From assembly GCF_046036945.1 (NCBI RefSeq), contig NZ_JBJQOQ010000023.1, positions 23,307-87,306 of the forward strand: a stretch of DNA of 64,000 nucleotides, read 5' to 3'. This DNA comes from Brevibacillus_C sp046036945. Its GTDB lineage: Bacteria; Bacillota; Bacilli; Brevibacillales; Brevibacillaceae. Of this stretch, positions 25,378 through 34,634 are shown one piece after another (the first letter of the stretch is position 1; each line of letters starts with the position of its first letter). The notes beneath the pieces were generated by a model. The model saw only the letters and a list, made by a program, of their open reading frames with translations, did no database searches and was not told where the DNA came from. A program made the position numbers and the translations under genes.

Positions 25378-28300
25378 ATGAACGTTCAGTTGAACCATCG
25401 GATCATTAAGTCACTGTGCGGCCACACTTCCGATCAAAGAGGCAAGACACACTACAGAGCAGGAAAGGTAACCCTCACGTACTTTGATCCAGACATGAAT
25501 GTCTATGAAGCCGCGGTCAAGGGCGCCAGTGTCAGCTATGAGGTTCGCATCGAAATCCATCGCAGCGGGGAAGTGGAGGCGGAGTGCACCTGCCCGGCTC
25601 TTCATTCATATGACAATTACTGCCAGCATATCGCCGCGGTGCTGCACTGTCTTCTTGACAGGCAGCACAGTGACAGCTTGCCGCCGATACGTACCGTTCC
25701 CTCAAAGCTTGGCGTAAGCGGTGATGCCTTGGCAGGGGACAGGCAGCTGACCGCCAACGTGCTGGGACTGTTCAATGAACGGCCGCAGCGCCCCGGCAGC
25801 AGCCGCAGCCGCTTTGACACGAGGGCACTCCTCGATGTGGAGTTTACGCTCAGCCCTTATCCCTACGGCCATGGAAAGTATATGTTTGGCGTCGAGATAA
25901 AGACCGGACCCAAACGTTTGTACATCGTAAAGAACATCCGGGAGTTTCTCGAACGGATCGACCGGCGGGAGTCCGTCGTATTTTCCCGGCATTTTACTTA
26001 TGATCCTGGGCTGCACTGCTTTCAAAGCGAAAATGATGCCCTTATCCGGCAGTTCATCCAAATCTGCCGCTACGAAAAGATGTACATGGAAACATCTAAC
26101 ACCTACCCCGTTCAGACAAAAAATAGGGGGGAGCAGCGAATTCTCCCAATCCCCCCTTTTGCATGGGAAAAGCTTCTGCCCTTGCTCACTGCAGCTCCGG
26201 CGGTACGGCTGGTCCAGGGGGAGAGTGTCTTCGAAGGAATCCGTCTATCCGACGAACCGGTTCCGCTCCACTTTGCATTTGACGAAGCCCAGGCGACCGG
26301 CTATCGATTAGACGTCCAAGGCCTGGAGCAGCTTACAGTGATGGAGTCGTACGGTATGGTGCTGATCGACGGGAAGCTGGTAAAGCTGCCAGTCGATCAG
26401 TGCAAGCGCCTCTCAGAGCTGAAGCGCATGCTGGAGGCGTATCGCACCAATCACGTTCTGGTTGCACCGGAGCAAATGGAACCTTTTATGGTGAATGTCA
26501 TTCCCGGCCTGATGAAGCTGGGCCGGGTCAGCATCGCCCGGAGTGTTTCTGAGCGTGTCGTGCAAACACAGCTGAAGGCCAGGCTGTATCTGGACCGGGT
26601 GAAGGACCGGCTGCTTGCCGGGCTGGAGTTTCAGTACGGTGATATCGTCATCAATCCGCTGGAGGGGGACGAGCAGAAGCGGGGTACCGACCGGATTCTG
26701 CTGCGGGACGGGGATCAGGAGCGCAGAATCCTGGAGCTGATGGAGCAAAGCGCTTTTACCCAAACGGAGAGCGGATACTTCCTGAATGACGAGGAAGCAG
26801 AGTACGATTTTCTCTATCATATCGTCCCGCAGTTGGAGAAATGGGTAAAAGTGTACGCTACCTCGTCAGTGAAAGCCAGACTTCACACGGGACATGCCCC
26901 AGTCAAGGTGAGAGCGAACGTGGATGAGCGGACCAACTGGCTGGAATTGCGGTTCGATCTGGACGGGATTCCCGAGTCCCACATCCGCAGCTTGCTGAAG
27001 TCGCTCGAAGAGAAGCGCAGATACTACCGTCTGCCCAACGGGGCGCTGCTTCCCCTGGAGAGTCAGCCTTTTCAGGAGATCAGCCGCTTTATGGGAGATC
27101 TGGGCATCCGGGCAGGGGACGTAAAGGGAGCGGAGATCCGCCTTCCGGCTGCCCGCGCGCTTCATTTCATTGATACGAAGAGACAGGGAACCGGTGTAGA
27201 GCTGGGGAAAGCGCTGCGCCGTCTGCTGGAACATATGAGGAATCCGGATCATCTGGAATTTGCCCTGCCCGATCAGCTTGCTCCTGTGCTTCGCGATTAC
27301 CAGAAGTACGGCTTCCAGTGGATGAAGACGCTGGCCCGCTACCGTTTTGGCGGCATTTTGGCTGACGATATGGGCCTGGGCAAGACGCTGCAGAGCATTG
27401 CCTTTATCGTCTCCGTGCTGCCCGAGATCAGAGAGCGGAAACAGCCCGTGCTGGTCGTCTCGCCCGCTTCCGTCACGTACAACTGGCGCAATGAACTGAA
27501 GAAATTCGCCCCGCAGATTCGGGCGGTCATCGCCGACGGCAGCAGAGCGGAACGCATCCATGCTTTGCAGGATGAGTTTCCGGCCGATGTCATCATCACC
27601 TCCTATCCGCTGCTGCGCAGGGACATCCAGCTGTACGCCAAGCGATCATTCCACACGCTGATCCTGGATGAGGCCCAGGCTTTCAAGAACCATGCCACGC
27701 AGACCGCGCAGGCAGTAAAAATGCTGCAGGCCGAGAACCGCTTTGCCCTTACCGGAACTCCGGTAGAGAACGCCCTGGAGGAGCTCTGGTCCATCTTTGA
27801 CGCCGTGTTCCCTGATTTGTTCGGGGGCAGAAAAGCATTTCATAACTTGTCCCGGGAGGCCGTAGCAGGGCGCGTCCGTCCGTTTCTCTTACGACGGTTG
27901 AAGACCGAAGTAGCAGGGGAGCTGCCGGATAAGATCGAGTCTTTACAGGCCTCAGAGCTGCTTCCCGACCAGAAAAAACTCTACGTGGCTTATCTGGCAA
28001 AGCTTCAGCAGGAAACACTCAAGCACTTGAATGAAGACAGCTTTCAGGAAAACCGGATCAAAATACTGGCCGGCCTGACCCGGCTCCGGCAGTTGTGCTG
28101 CCACCCTGCCCTGTTTGTTGAAGGATATACAGGCGGCTCGGCCAAGTTTGAACAGTTGCTGGATATTCTGGAGGACTGCCGAAGCGCAGGGAAGCGTCCA
28201 TTGGTGTTCTCGCAATTTACCGAAATGCTGGGTCTGATCAAGCGGGAGCTGGGCTATCGGGGAGTTCCGTTTTTCTACCTGGACGGCAGTACTCCTTCCT

Positions 28301-28653
28301 CTGAACGGGTAGAGATGTGCAACCGGTTCAACGAAGGCGAACGGGAATTGTTTCTGATTTCCTTAAAGGCCGGAGGCACGGGACTCAACCTGACGGGAGC
28401 GGACACGGTCATCCTCTACGATCTCTGGTGGAACCCCGCCGTGGAGGATCAGGCGGTGGACCGTGCTCATCGCATCGGACAGAAGAACGTCGTGCAAGTG
28501 ATCCGCCTCGTCGCCCAGGATACGGTAGAAGAGAAGATGTACGATCTTCAGCAAAAAAAGCGGAATCTGATCGAGGAAGTGATCCAACCAGGCCGCGAAG
28601 CATTGTCCGCATTGACGGAGCAGGAAATCCGGGAGATTCTGATGATCGGGTAA
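25378..28653 (+). CDS. SNF2-family DEAD/H helicase with SWIM zinc finger
   Basis: 1091 residues. N-terminal SWIM-type zinc finger C70-x-C72 ... C82-x-H84, a long bacterial SNF2-associated region, then the Snf2 ATPase: Walker A D-D-M-G-L-G-K-T near 658, D-E-A-Q near 763 and the terminal helicase motif D-R-A-H-R-I-G-Q. Size and layout match B. subtilis YwqA and relatives, DNA-dependent ATPases thought to remodel protein-DNA complexes. ATG 25378 follows AAGGACGG by about nine bases. Single-gene transcription unit with its own terminator. Confidence 0.9.
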   Translation: MNVQLNHRIIKSLCGHTSDQRGKTHYRAGKVTLTYFDPDMNVYEAAVKGASVSYEVRIEIHRSGEVEAECTCPALHSYDNYCQHIAAVLHCLLDRQHSDSLPPIRTVPSKLGVSGDALAGDRQLTANVLGLFNERPQRPGSSRSRFDTRALLDVEFTLSPYPYGHGKYMFGVEIKTGPKRLYIVKNIREFLERIDRRESVVFSRHFTYDPGLHCFQSENDALIRQFIQICRYEKMYMETSNTYPVQTKNRGEQRILPIPPFAWEKLLPLLTAAPAVRLVQGESVFEGIRLSDEPVPLHFAFDEAQATGYRLDVQGLEQLTVMESYGMVLIDGKLVKLPVDQCKRLSELKRMLEAYRTNHVLVAPEQMEPFMVNVIPGLMKLGRVSIARSVSERVVQTQLKARLYLDRVKDRLLAGLEFQYGDIVINPLEGDEQKRGTDRILLRDGDQERRILELMEQSAFTQTESGYFLNDEEAEYDFLYHIVPQLEKWVKVYATSSVKARLHTGHAPVKVRANVDERTNWLELRFDLDGIPESHIRSLLKSLEEKRRYYRLPNGALLPLESQPFQEISRFMGDLGIRAGDVKGAEIRLPAARALHFIDTKRQGTGVELGKALRRLLEHMRNPDHLEFALPDQLAPVLRDYQKYGFQWMKTLARYRFGGILADDMGLGKTLQSIAFIVSVLPEIRERKQPVLVVSPASVTYNWRNELKKFAPQIRAVIADGSRAERIHALQDEFPADVIITSYPLLRRDIQLYAKRSFHTLILDEAQAFKNHATQTAQAVKMLQAENRFALTGTPVENALEELWSIFDAVFPDLFGGRKAFHNLSREAVAGRVRPFLLRRLKTEVAGELPDKIESLQASELLPDQKKLYVAYLAKLQQETLKHLNEDSFQENRIKILAGLTRLRQLCCHPALFVEGYTGGSAKFEQLLDILEDCRSAGKRPLVFSQFTEMLGLIKRELGYRGVPFFYLDGSTPSSERVEMCNRFNEGERELFLISLKAGGTGLNLTGADTVILYDLWWNPAVEDQAVDRAHRIGQKNVVQVIRLVAQDTVEEKMYDLQQKKRNLIEEVIQPGREALSALTEQEIREILMIG

Positions 28654-28706
28654 ATGACGACTTGACCTGTAGATTTGCCAGCAAGATAGCCAGCTAGCCT
28701 GCTGCC

Positions 28707-28748
28707 AACCACGATCTTCTTGACCAGGGGAAGATCGTGGTTGTTTTT
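28707..28748 (+). terminator. Terminator of the SNF2 helicase gene
   Basis: 12-bp perfect stem AACCACGATCTT / AAGATCGTGGTT (28707-28718, 28731-28742), 12-nt loop, followed by GTTTTTA. Confidence 0.9.
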
Positions 28749-28874
28749 AGGTGTGACCGATCAAATTCCTGATTTGGCGGATGCGGCAAGGAAAAATTCT
28801 ACACACAGATTTTACGATTATGATAAGATGAAGTCAGAATTTTCCGATATAAAAAGATTGGAGGTTGGCCAGTG

Positions 28875-31067
28875 ATGCCCAGAAGCTTCCAGGCAAGGGA
28901 CGCAGGTCTGATCCCCTTCCGGCAGGGAGACCCGCTTTTCGAGACCGAACGATTAGCTCATTACGATGAAATGCCGTTCCTCGGAGGCGGGATGAAGGAA
29001 GAAGATATCGGTCTTATGGATTTCTTAAAACCGGACAAAGACGAATTCAAGGCACTAAGCAAGGGGTTGCAATTTTTGAAATACTCCGAAGAAGAAGCGC
29101 AGGAACTTTACAATCTTATCGGCGGGACGATCAAGCTGGTGTCGAGTGTCGTTACTGTTGTCGGGATCGTCAGCTCCGTCGCGGAACTGGCGAAGCAGTT
29201 CGGCTTGTTCGGGTCGAAGGAAAAGACAACCCAGGAGAGGCTGCAGGAGCTCGGCGAGCGAATCGAGCAGATCTACGGCTATCTGGCACAGGCGAACCGA
29301 CGAGGGCTTTATCAGGAATCGCTCGCCTGGCGCATCGCGTATGAAGGGGCGCGGGCCGAGCAATGGAACGTCAGGCTCTCGAGATCTCCAGCCAATCTGG
29401 AGGCGCTTAAGCGGCGAGCGGGCGAACTGGATAATGCCATAAGGGCAATGCTGGCGAAGGGAAATGCCGAGATCGCCTTCCAACGTGCGGCCTACGGCTA
29501 CAAGAAGAATACCAATCACTGGATCGATGCGGTCAAAGGATCGGTCATGGCTCGCGCTGACGGCGGTACATTGCCAAACTACAGCAATCCGAATCAGGAG
29601 CTCCAGACCAGCATTTGGGATGCCGGGCACTATATCGACGTACTGTTCTTAGCGCTCCGGGAACGGCTGATCCTGACCACGGCACTGGAGCCTGCCTTTC
29701 GCTCGACTGGCTACGATCGCCCGGCACTCCTTGACATCGCTAATGGATTACGTTCATTCATTGCAGCGTGGCGAGCTGCGCTGCTGGTTGCGAATCCTGC
29801 CGCAGGGATCAACGGCGGGAAGGCGCTCTATAATCCGTTCACCCAACCGGACACAGCTGCCGACGGCATTCTCATCGGCGCTGTCGATCCGGTCACGGGG
29901 ATCTCGTCTATCCAGACATTTGGCGGCTTTAAGATCGAATACTCCAGGACCAGTTTACCATGGGCGGCATGGGGCGGTATTTGGGACACGTCGCGAGCCG
30001 TTGAACCCGACAAAGCCCTTACTGCGGCCATGAGCGCGCATGCGGCTTTGGTCGACAACGTGATCCGCGCCTGCGGCATCAATTCACTTGCCAGGCTGGA
30101 ATCACAGTTCAGAATTGCAGCCTCGCCACCGACGGAATCCCAATTCGTCAGGCTCCCAGATGCCCGCTTCCGTTTTGCCGGGCTCCCTGACGCCGTGCTG
30201 ACCGGTACCCCTGAGACGATCGATCTCGGCAATCTCAAAGATTTCGCAACAGACCCGAACAAGACTTATCCTGCCGTGCGCTACCGGCGCGAAATGGAGA
30301 AGACTTTCCGGTTCCGAATGGCCCGCCGAACCGAGATGTCCCGGATCCAGCTCGGTTATCGCTTGAGGATTGCCGACCTGGACTTGGTGTTGTGTCCCTT
30401 CTCGGCGCGACCGCCTGAAGGAGCCCCATCAGTGCCGTTTCCGAGTACGCCGATCGAAGTGGAGCACCGTTTTGATACGAAGGTCTATGATTGCTGTCAA
30501 ATCCGCCACTTTAGCGCCAGTGACGAAGATCGCTTCGAGAGGGATGGTGAAGACGGTGAACGGATCTTCCACAATATACGGACCGGCCGCGGTTGTATTC
30601 GGATCTCCGTTCAATTCGAACCGCTCGCTGGCGGCGCCGGCGATGCCCATGCAGGGGAAGCAATCGTGAAGATCCGCAATCTCGAACCGAACGCCTTTCC
30701 AGATGCATTCATTCTAAATGCAACCGTTTTTGAAACGATCATCGGATTTGACGGCGAACCTTTCGAGTCCGTAGCCGACTCGATGACGATCCATATGACT
30801 CCGAGTTATTTGATCGTCGGGCAGGACTTCCTCGATGACCATTGGAAGGCGCTGCTGCGGATGATTCAGACGATCAACGGCATCGACGACAAGTTTTCCC
30901 TGAAGGACTTGGTGCCCGATACGTTCGAACCGGACCCCCATCCAGCCTGGAACCGCCGGGCGTTGGAGATCGAGAACGGCGTTGCCTTTATCCAGGAAGC
31001 AATGCGCATAAAGCCGGAATTGGTTGCCGAGGAGATCAGGTACTTCCGTCCGCCGCTGATCCGCTGA
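28875..31067 (+). CDS. Unrecognised 730-residue protein, toxin-like architecture
   Basis: I do not recognise a named family. Residues 1-60 are polar, without a signal peptide. A long hydrophobic amphipathic segment follows (about 81-103, L-I-G-G-T-I-K-L-V-S-S-V-V-T-V-V-G-I), then a helical, coiled-coil-like stretch rich in Glu/Arg (120-210). From about 460 to the end the composition becomes beta-rich. A helical N-terminal half with one hydrophobic hairpin plus a beta C-terminal half is reminiscent of alpha-helical pore-forming toxins, and the next gene encodes a lectin-like propeller. GGAGG lies 10 bases before ATG 28875 (an in-frame GTG at 28872 is possible). Pore formation is inference only. 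Confidence 0.5.
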   Translation: MPRSFQARDAGLIPFRQGDPLFETERLAHYDEMPFLGGGMKEEDIGLMDFLKPDKDEFKALSKGLQFLKYSEEEAQELYNLIGGTIKLVSSVVTVVGIVSSVAELAKQFGLFGSKEKTTQERLQELGERIEQIYGYLAQANRRGLYQESLAWRIAYEGARAEQWNVRLSRSPANLEALKRRAGELDNAIRAMLAKGNAEIAFQRAAYGYKKNTNHWIDAVKGSVMARADGGTLPNYSNPNQELQTSIWDAGHYIDVLFLALRERLILTTALEPAFRSTGYDRPALLDIANGLRSFIAAWRAALLVANPAAGINGGKALYNPFTQPDTAADGILIGAVDPVTGISSIQTFGGFKIEYSRTSLPWAAWGGIWDTSRAVEPDKALTAAMSAHAALVDNVIRACGINSLARLESQFRIAASPPTESQFVRLPDARFRFAGLPDAVLTGTPETIDLGNLKDFATDPNKTYPAVRYRREMEKTFRFRMARRTEMSRIQLGYRLRIADLDLVLCPFSARPPEGAPSVPFPSTPIEVEHRFDTKVYDCCQIRHFSASDEDRFERDGEDGERIFHNIRTGRGCIRISVQFEPLAGGAGDAHAGEAIVKIRNLEPNAFPDAFILNATVFETIIGFDGEPFESVADSMTIHMTPSYLIVGQDFLDDHWKALLRMIQTINGIDDKFSLKDLVPDTFEPDPHPAWNRRALEIENGVAFIQEAMRIKPELVAEEIRYFRPPLIR

Positions 31068-31130
31068 CGGAAGTGTACGCTTGACGAAATAGGCTGCGAG
31101 CAAGTAAGCGATGAAAGAAGGGTTCGGTTG

Positions 31131-32279
31131 ATGGGATATGAACTGGACTGGCGGGAAAGACCGATGCTATCGCCTCTGGGCGGATTTCTGATTCAGAGCC
31201 GGGCAGGCAAATCCGGCAACTTCGAAGTCGTGATCGCTTGGCCTTCCGGCGGACTCGCGCATTTCTGGCGCGAAAACGATCATTCCGCATTTCGCTGGCA
31301 TGGTCCGACATTCTTCGGCCGCGGCGATTATGTCGGCGCAACGGTCATCGAATCCGATTTTCGCGCCTTCTCCGGTCGGCTTGGCAATCTGGAAGTGCTG
31401 GCCACCCGTTCCGACGGGACGGTGGATCATTATTGGCGCGAGAATGGCGGGCAATACGTGTGGAACGGACCCTATCGGGTGTTCGATGGTGCCGGAGGCA
31501 ATCCAAGTATGGCCTATACCGGCGCTGTGAATCTGGGAGGCACACAGCACGGGGGGAGCAGCTTCTACGCGGTGGCGCCGAATCGATATGCCGGTTTCGC
31601 CTACTGGCAGCGCCGCAATAGCGAGACAGGCCGCATCGAGTGGTTGGACTTGGGCGGAACAGGCTCCGTCAAGCTGGATGGAATCGGATTCGTCATGACG
31701 ACGATCGGTGCCGCCAGCGCGAGTGCCGGGTATAAGTATACGGGTCCGGGGGGCAATCACATCGTAGCTGGTGTAGCCTCCCATCTTGGATGGCTGTGTC
31801 TCTACGTCAACGGTGTGGACAGCGCATCGGTGAAACTCCGCGGCTGGATCGATCAAACGGTAATCGGGCGTGATATATTTCCGGAAGTGGCAGGGGAATT
31901 CGTTGGGCGTCCATGTCTGATACAAGGAGATTACGGATATAGAGAGCCAAGCAACCGCCCTTTTGACTACGGCCATTACGGAAACCTGGAACTCGTGGTC
32001 CCCAGCAACCGCGGCGGCATTCTCCACTTCTGGAGAGATTGCGGTGCGCCATACTATATTCCCAAACCGATTCATGAGAAATGGTCGGGGCCGGTCCGAA
32101 TCCCCGGTGATCGGTATGACGAGGTCTCGCTGATCCAGAGCAACTTCTCTTCGACGAATCATGGCAACCTGGAGATGATTGCGCGGCAGCGTAATCAGCA
32201 CGGATTCGATTTCTTTTGGCGTGATGAGAAAATGACATGGCATGGACCGAATCGTATACAAGGCCCAGGCAAACCATAG
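31131..32279 (+). CDS. PLL-like beta-propeller lectin-type protein
   Basis: 382 residues built from imperfect repeats of about 55-60 residues. Each clear repeat has G-N-(F/L)-E followed after about 15 residues by H-(F/Y)-W-R-(E/D) and then W-x-G-P: at 29-60, 85-114, 284-320 and 345-375; degenerate copies (for example A-Y-W-Q-R near 157-161) lie between. This pattern and total length suit a propeller of about seven blades, like the Photorhabdus PLL lectin family, which binds fucose or O-methylated glycans. No signal peptide. 63 bp downstream of the toxin-like gene, with AGAAGGG before ATG 31131; probably co-transcribed and possibly its receptor-binding partner. Confidence 0.62.
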   Translation: MGYELDWRERPMLSPLGGFLIQSRAGKSGNFEVVIAWPSGGLAHFWRENDHSAFRWHGPTFFGRGDYVGATVIESDFRAFSGRLGNLEVLATRSDGTVDHYWRENGGQYVWNGPYRVFDGAGGNPSMAYTGAVNLGGTQHGGSSFYAVAPNRYAGFAYWQRRNSETGRIEWLDLGGTGSVKLDGIGFVMTTIGAASASAGYKYTGPGGNHIVAGVASHLGWLCLYVNGVDSASVKLRGWIDQTVIGRDIFPEVAGEFVGRPCLIQGDYGYREPSNRPFDYGHYGNLELVVPSNRGGILHFWRDCGAPYYIPKPIHEKWSGPVRIPGDRYDEVSLIQSNFSSTNHGNLEMIARQRNQHGFDFFWRDEKMTWHGPNRIQGPGKP

Positions 32280-32355
32280 ACCGGTCGTTGATCTCGAATC
32301 CGGGAGTAAGGGATGCCCGCTTCGCTGATACAATCTGCATACGGTTGTCCTTCAA

Positions 32356-32395
32356 GGGGTACCGCCAACAAAGGTGAAAAAGTTGGCGGTACCCC
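32356..32395. repeat. 14-bp inverted repeat after the lectin-like gene
   Basis: Perfect 14-bp arms GGGGTACCGCCAAC / GTTGGCGGTACCCC (32356-32369, 32382-32395) with a 12-nt A-rich loop. No U-tract follows on the plus strand, so it may be an RNA-stabilising or terminator-like hairpin. The rest of the 32280-32537 gap shows no gene. Confidence 0.7.
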
Positions 32396-32537
32396 TACAT
32401 ATAAATATATGGGCTCAAAAAATTGCCGACAGTTATACCTGCCATGTAAACGCCCGCAATAGGCTACTGGTTTATGCTGCCGCCTCTTTTTCGAAAAGCT
32501 CGGAGCAATAGGCTTACAGCTAACGAGGGGGAATAAG

Positions 32538-33644
32538 ATGGAGAATATTCGTTTGTATTATATCGATCGCTTAAGGGTCCTTTTGACGATTCTGGTTGTC
32601 TTTCACCATACGTCCATTACATATGGGGGAGAGGGGAGCTGGTATTACGTTGAGGCGGTTGGCGGCGATCTGACGGCGACCAAAGCGTTGCTGAGTTTAT
32701 TTACGGGAGTGAACCAGGCCTTTTTTATGGGATTTTTCTTTATGATTTCGGGCTATTTTACGCCTGGCGCATACGACAGAAAGGGACCGGCGCGATTTTT
32801 GACAGATCGATTCATCCGTCTCGGTATTCCACTTTTTATTTATGTGGCGGTGATCGGTCCTGGGTTGGTTTATGCGCTGAATTTTGCAGATACAACACCA
32901 TTTTGGTCTTTTTACAAGAAATGGGTATTGACGTTTAAGCTAATCAACTTTGGTCCGCTATGGTTTGCGGAGGCGCTGCTTTATTTTGCCATCATCTATG
33001 TCGGTTATCGCTGGTATAGAAAAAAGAGCAACGCGTACACAGAAATACGCAAGGTCCCGAGTCATACAGAGATCCTGATAGCCGCAGTTGCGGTTGGGAT
33101 TGCTGCATTCATCATTCGACTTGTTTTTCCTGTCGGGACCGAAGTCCTCGGTTTGCAGATCGGTTATTTCTCAGCCTACATTCTATTGTTCGCGGTCGGA
33201 GTCATCGCATACCGGAATAAATGGCTGGAGCAGCTTTCGGCCCGTATGGCGCGAAGGTGGCTATGGGTGACTCTGGCCGTTCTGCCTGCATTGCCGATGG
33301 GGGTGCTTTTCGGTGCGGGAGAACTGAATGGCGGAGTCAATTTGACAGCATTCATCTATGCATTGTGGGAACCTTTTATCGCGTTTGGCATCATCATGGG
33401 GCTGCTTGTTTGGTTCAGGGAGCGGTTCAATCGGGCAAGCCGGTTGTCCCAGTGGCTGTCCGACCACGCTTTTACGGTATACATCATTCACCCGCCGATC
33501 GTGGTGGGAATTAGTCTGTTAATGAAAGAAGTCGAAAGTCCGGCAGGGTTGAAGTTTTTTATAGTCGGTCTGCTGGCGACGATATCCTGTTTTGCGGTTT
33601 CTGCTTTGATTCGCATCATACCAGGGACAAGACGCGTGTTATAA
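32538..33644 (+). CDS. Acyltransferase family 3 membrane protein
   Basis: 368 residues, about ten membrane helices, opening with Y-I-D-R-L-R-V-L-L-T-I-L-V-V-F-H-H (residues 8-24), the Acyl_transf_3 start with its conserved histidine pair. Family members transfer acetyl or succinyl groups to sugars, peptidoglycan or glucans at the membrane; the acceptor is not predictable. There is no C-terminal SGNH domain of the OatA kind. It appears to be a single-gene unit. Confidence 0.82.
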   Translation: MENIRLYYIDRLRVLLTILVVFHHTSITYGGEGSWYYVEAVGGDLTATKALLSLFTGVNQAFFMGFFFMISGYFTPGAYDRKGPARFLTDRFIRLGIPLFIYVAVIGPGLVYALNFADTTPFWSFYKKWVLTFKLINFGPLWFAEALLYFAIIYVGYRWYRKKSNAYTEIRKVPSHTEILIAAVAVGIAAFIIRLVFPVGTEVLGLQIGYFSAYILLFAVGVIAYRNKWLEQLSARMARRWLWVTLAVLPALPMGVLFGAGELNGGVNLTAFIYALWEPFIAFGIIMGLLVWFRERFNRASRLSQWLSDHAFTVYIIHPPIVVGISLLMKEVESPAGLKFFIVGLLATISCFAVSALIRIIPGTRRVL

Positions 33645-33768
33645 TCATTTACATTTCGATATCTTGCTATTACATTCGCAATCAAGTACACAGAGCCCCT
33701 GCCAGGGGTATACTGGGGATGAACCGAATTTCAACGTTCAACTCATCAGTAAACAGAGGTGTCACAAG

Positions 33769-33870
33769 ATGGAAGCAAAATGGAATCCGGCGATTTACGG
33801 GACGCCGTTGGACCGCGATTATGGGAACGTAAACATTGCTGCAGTCGAAGGGAGCAAGCTGTATGCCTGA
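33769..33870 (+). CDS. 33-residue ORF translationally coupled to the 2OG oxygenase
   Basis: Short ORF beginning M-E-A-K-W-N-P-A-I-Y-G-T-P-L-D-R-D-Y-G-N with AGAGGTG about 9 bases upstream. Its last codons overlap the oxygenase start by 8 bases (33863-33870), the geometry of coupled genes, and the oxygenase ribosome site lies inside it. I do not recognise a family. It could be a small protein, a leader, or the tail of a lost gene. Confidence 0.42.
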   Translation: MEAKWNPAIYGTPLDRDYGNVNIAAVEGSKLYA

Positions 33871-34576
33871 CCGCCTGTCTGAACGCATTGCCGCCCTGGA
33901 CTGGGATTCGCTGCAACAGGCGCTGGACGAGCAGGGATATGCCGCCATTCCGGCTTTATTAGATACTGATCAATGCAGGGAAATCATCGGCACCTACGAG
34001 GAAGAAGCGCTTTTTCGGAGCACCATCGATATGGCCAGGTACCGGTTCGGCGCAGGAGAATACAAGTACTACAAAGCACCCTTGCCGGATATCGTGCAGC
34101 AGCTGCGCGAAGGCTTCTATCCCGATCTTGCGAAAACGGCAAATCGTTGGCGCGAGCGGCTTGGGCAAGATGCCATGTATCCCGCTGGACTGCCGGACTT
34201 TCTCGACCGCTGCCACGAGCAGGGGCAATTGCGTCCAACGCCGCTGATTTTGAAATACGAAGCGGGCGGGTACAATTGTCTGCATCAGGATCTGTACGGC
34301 GAGGTCTTCTTTCCATTTCAGGTCGTATTCGCCTTGAATCAACGGGAGACGGATTACACTGGCGGAGAGTTTTTGCTTGTGGAACAGCGTCCGAGGGCAC
34401 AAAGCAGGGGTCATGTGATAAACTTGGAACAAGGCGCAGGCCTTATCTTTCCAACCAACCACCGTCCGGTACTGGGGTCGCGCGGTTACTACAAGACCAC
34501 GCTTCGACACGGAGTCAGCACGATTACATCGGGAACGAGATACAGTTTGGGGATTATTTTTCACGATGCGCAGTGA
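33863..34576 (+). CDS. 2-oxoglutarate/Fe(II)-dependent oxygenase (Oxygenase-NA type)
   Basis: 237 residues. The iron facial triad is visible: H-x-D in N-C-L-H-Q-D-L-Y-G-E (near 141-145) and the distal His in T-L-R-H-G-V-S (near 216), with a following Arg in G-T-R-Y-S-L for 2-oxoglutarate. The segment L-K-Y-E-A-G-G-Y-N before the HxD is characteristic of this uncharacterised family, often found near DNA-alkylation repair genes. ATG 33863 with GGGAG upstream. The next gene is an SPL-like radical SAM protein, supporting a nucleic-acid repair or modification role (inference). Confidence 0.8.
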   Translation: MPDRLSERIAALDWDSLQQALDEQGYAAIPALLDTDQCREIIGTYEEEALFRSTIDMARYRFGAGEYKYYKAPLPDIVQQLREGFYPDLAKTANRWRERLGQDAMYPAGLPDFLDRCHEQGQLRPTPLILKYEAGGYNCLHQDLYGEVFFPFQVVFALNQRETDYTGGEFLLVEQRPRAQSRGHVINLEQGAGLIFPTNHRPVLGSRGYYKTTLRHGVSTITSGTRYSLGIIFHDAQ

Positions 34577-34634
34577 CAGCGTTTGAGGATGGGCGTGAGA
34601 TCACATACCGGACAGGCAAAGGCGAGGGAGCAGC

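Noticed and set aside
33690..33720. CCCCTGCCAGGGG hairpin as terminator of the acyltransferase gene
   Set aside because: The stem is only 4-5 bp and is followed by GTATACTGGG, which looks more like a -10 region than a U-tract.
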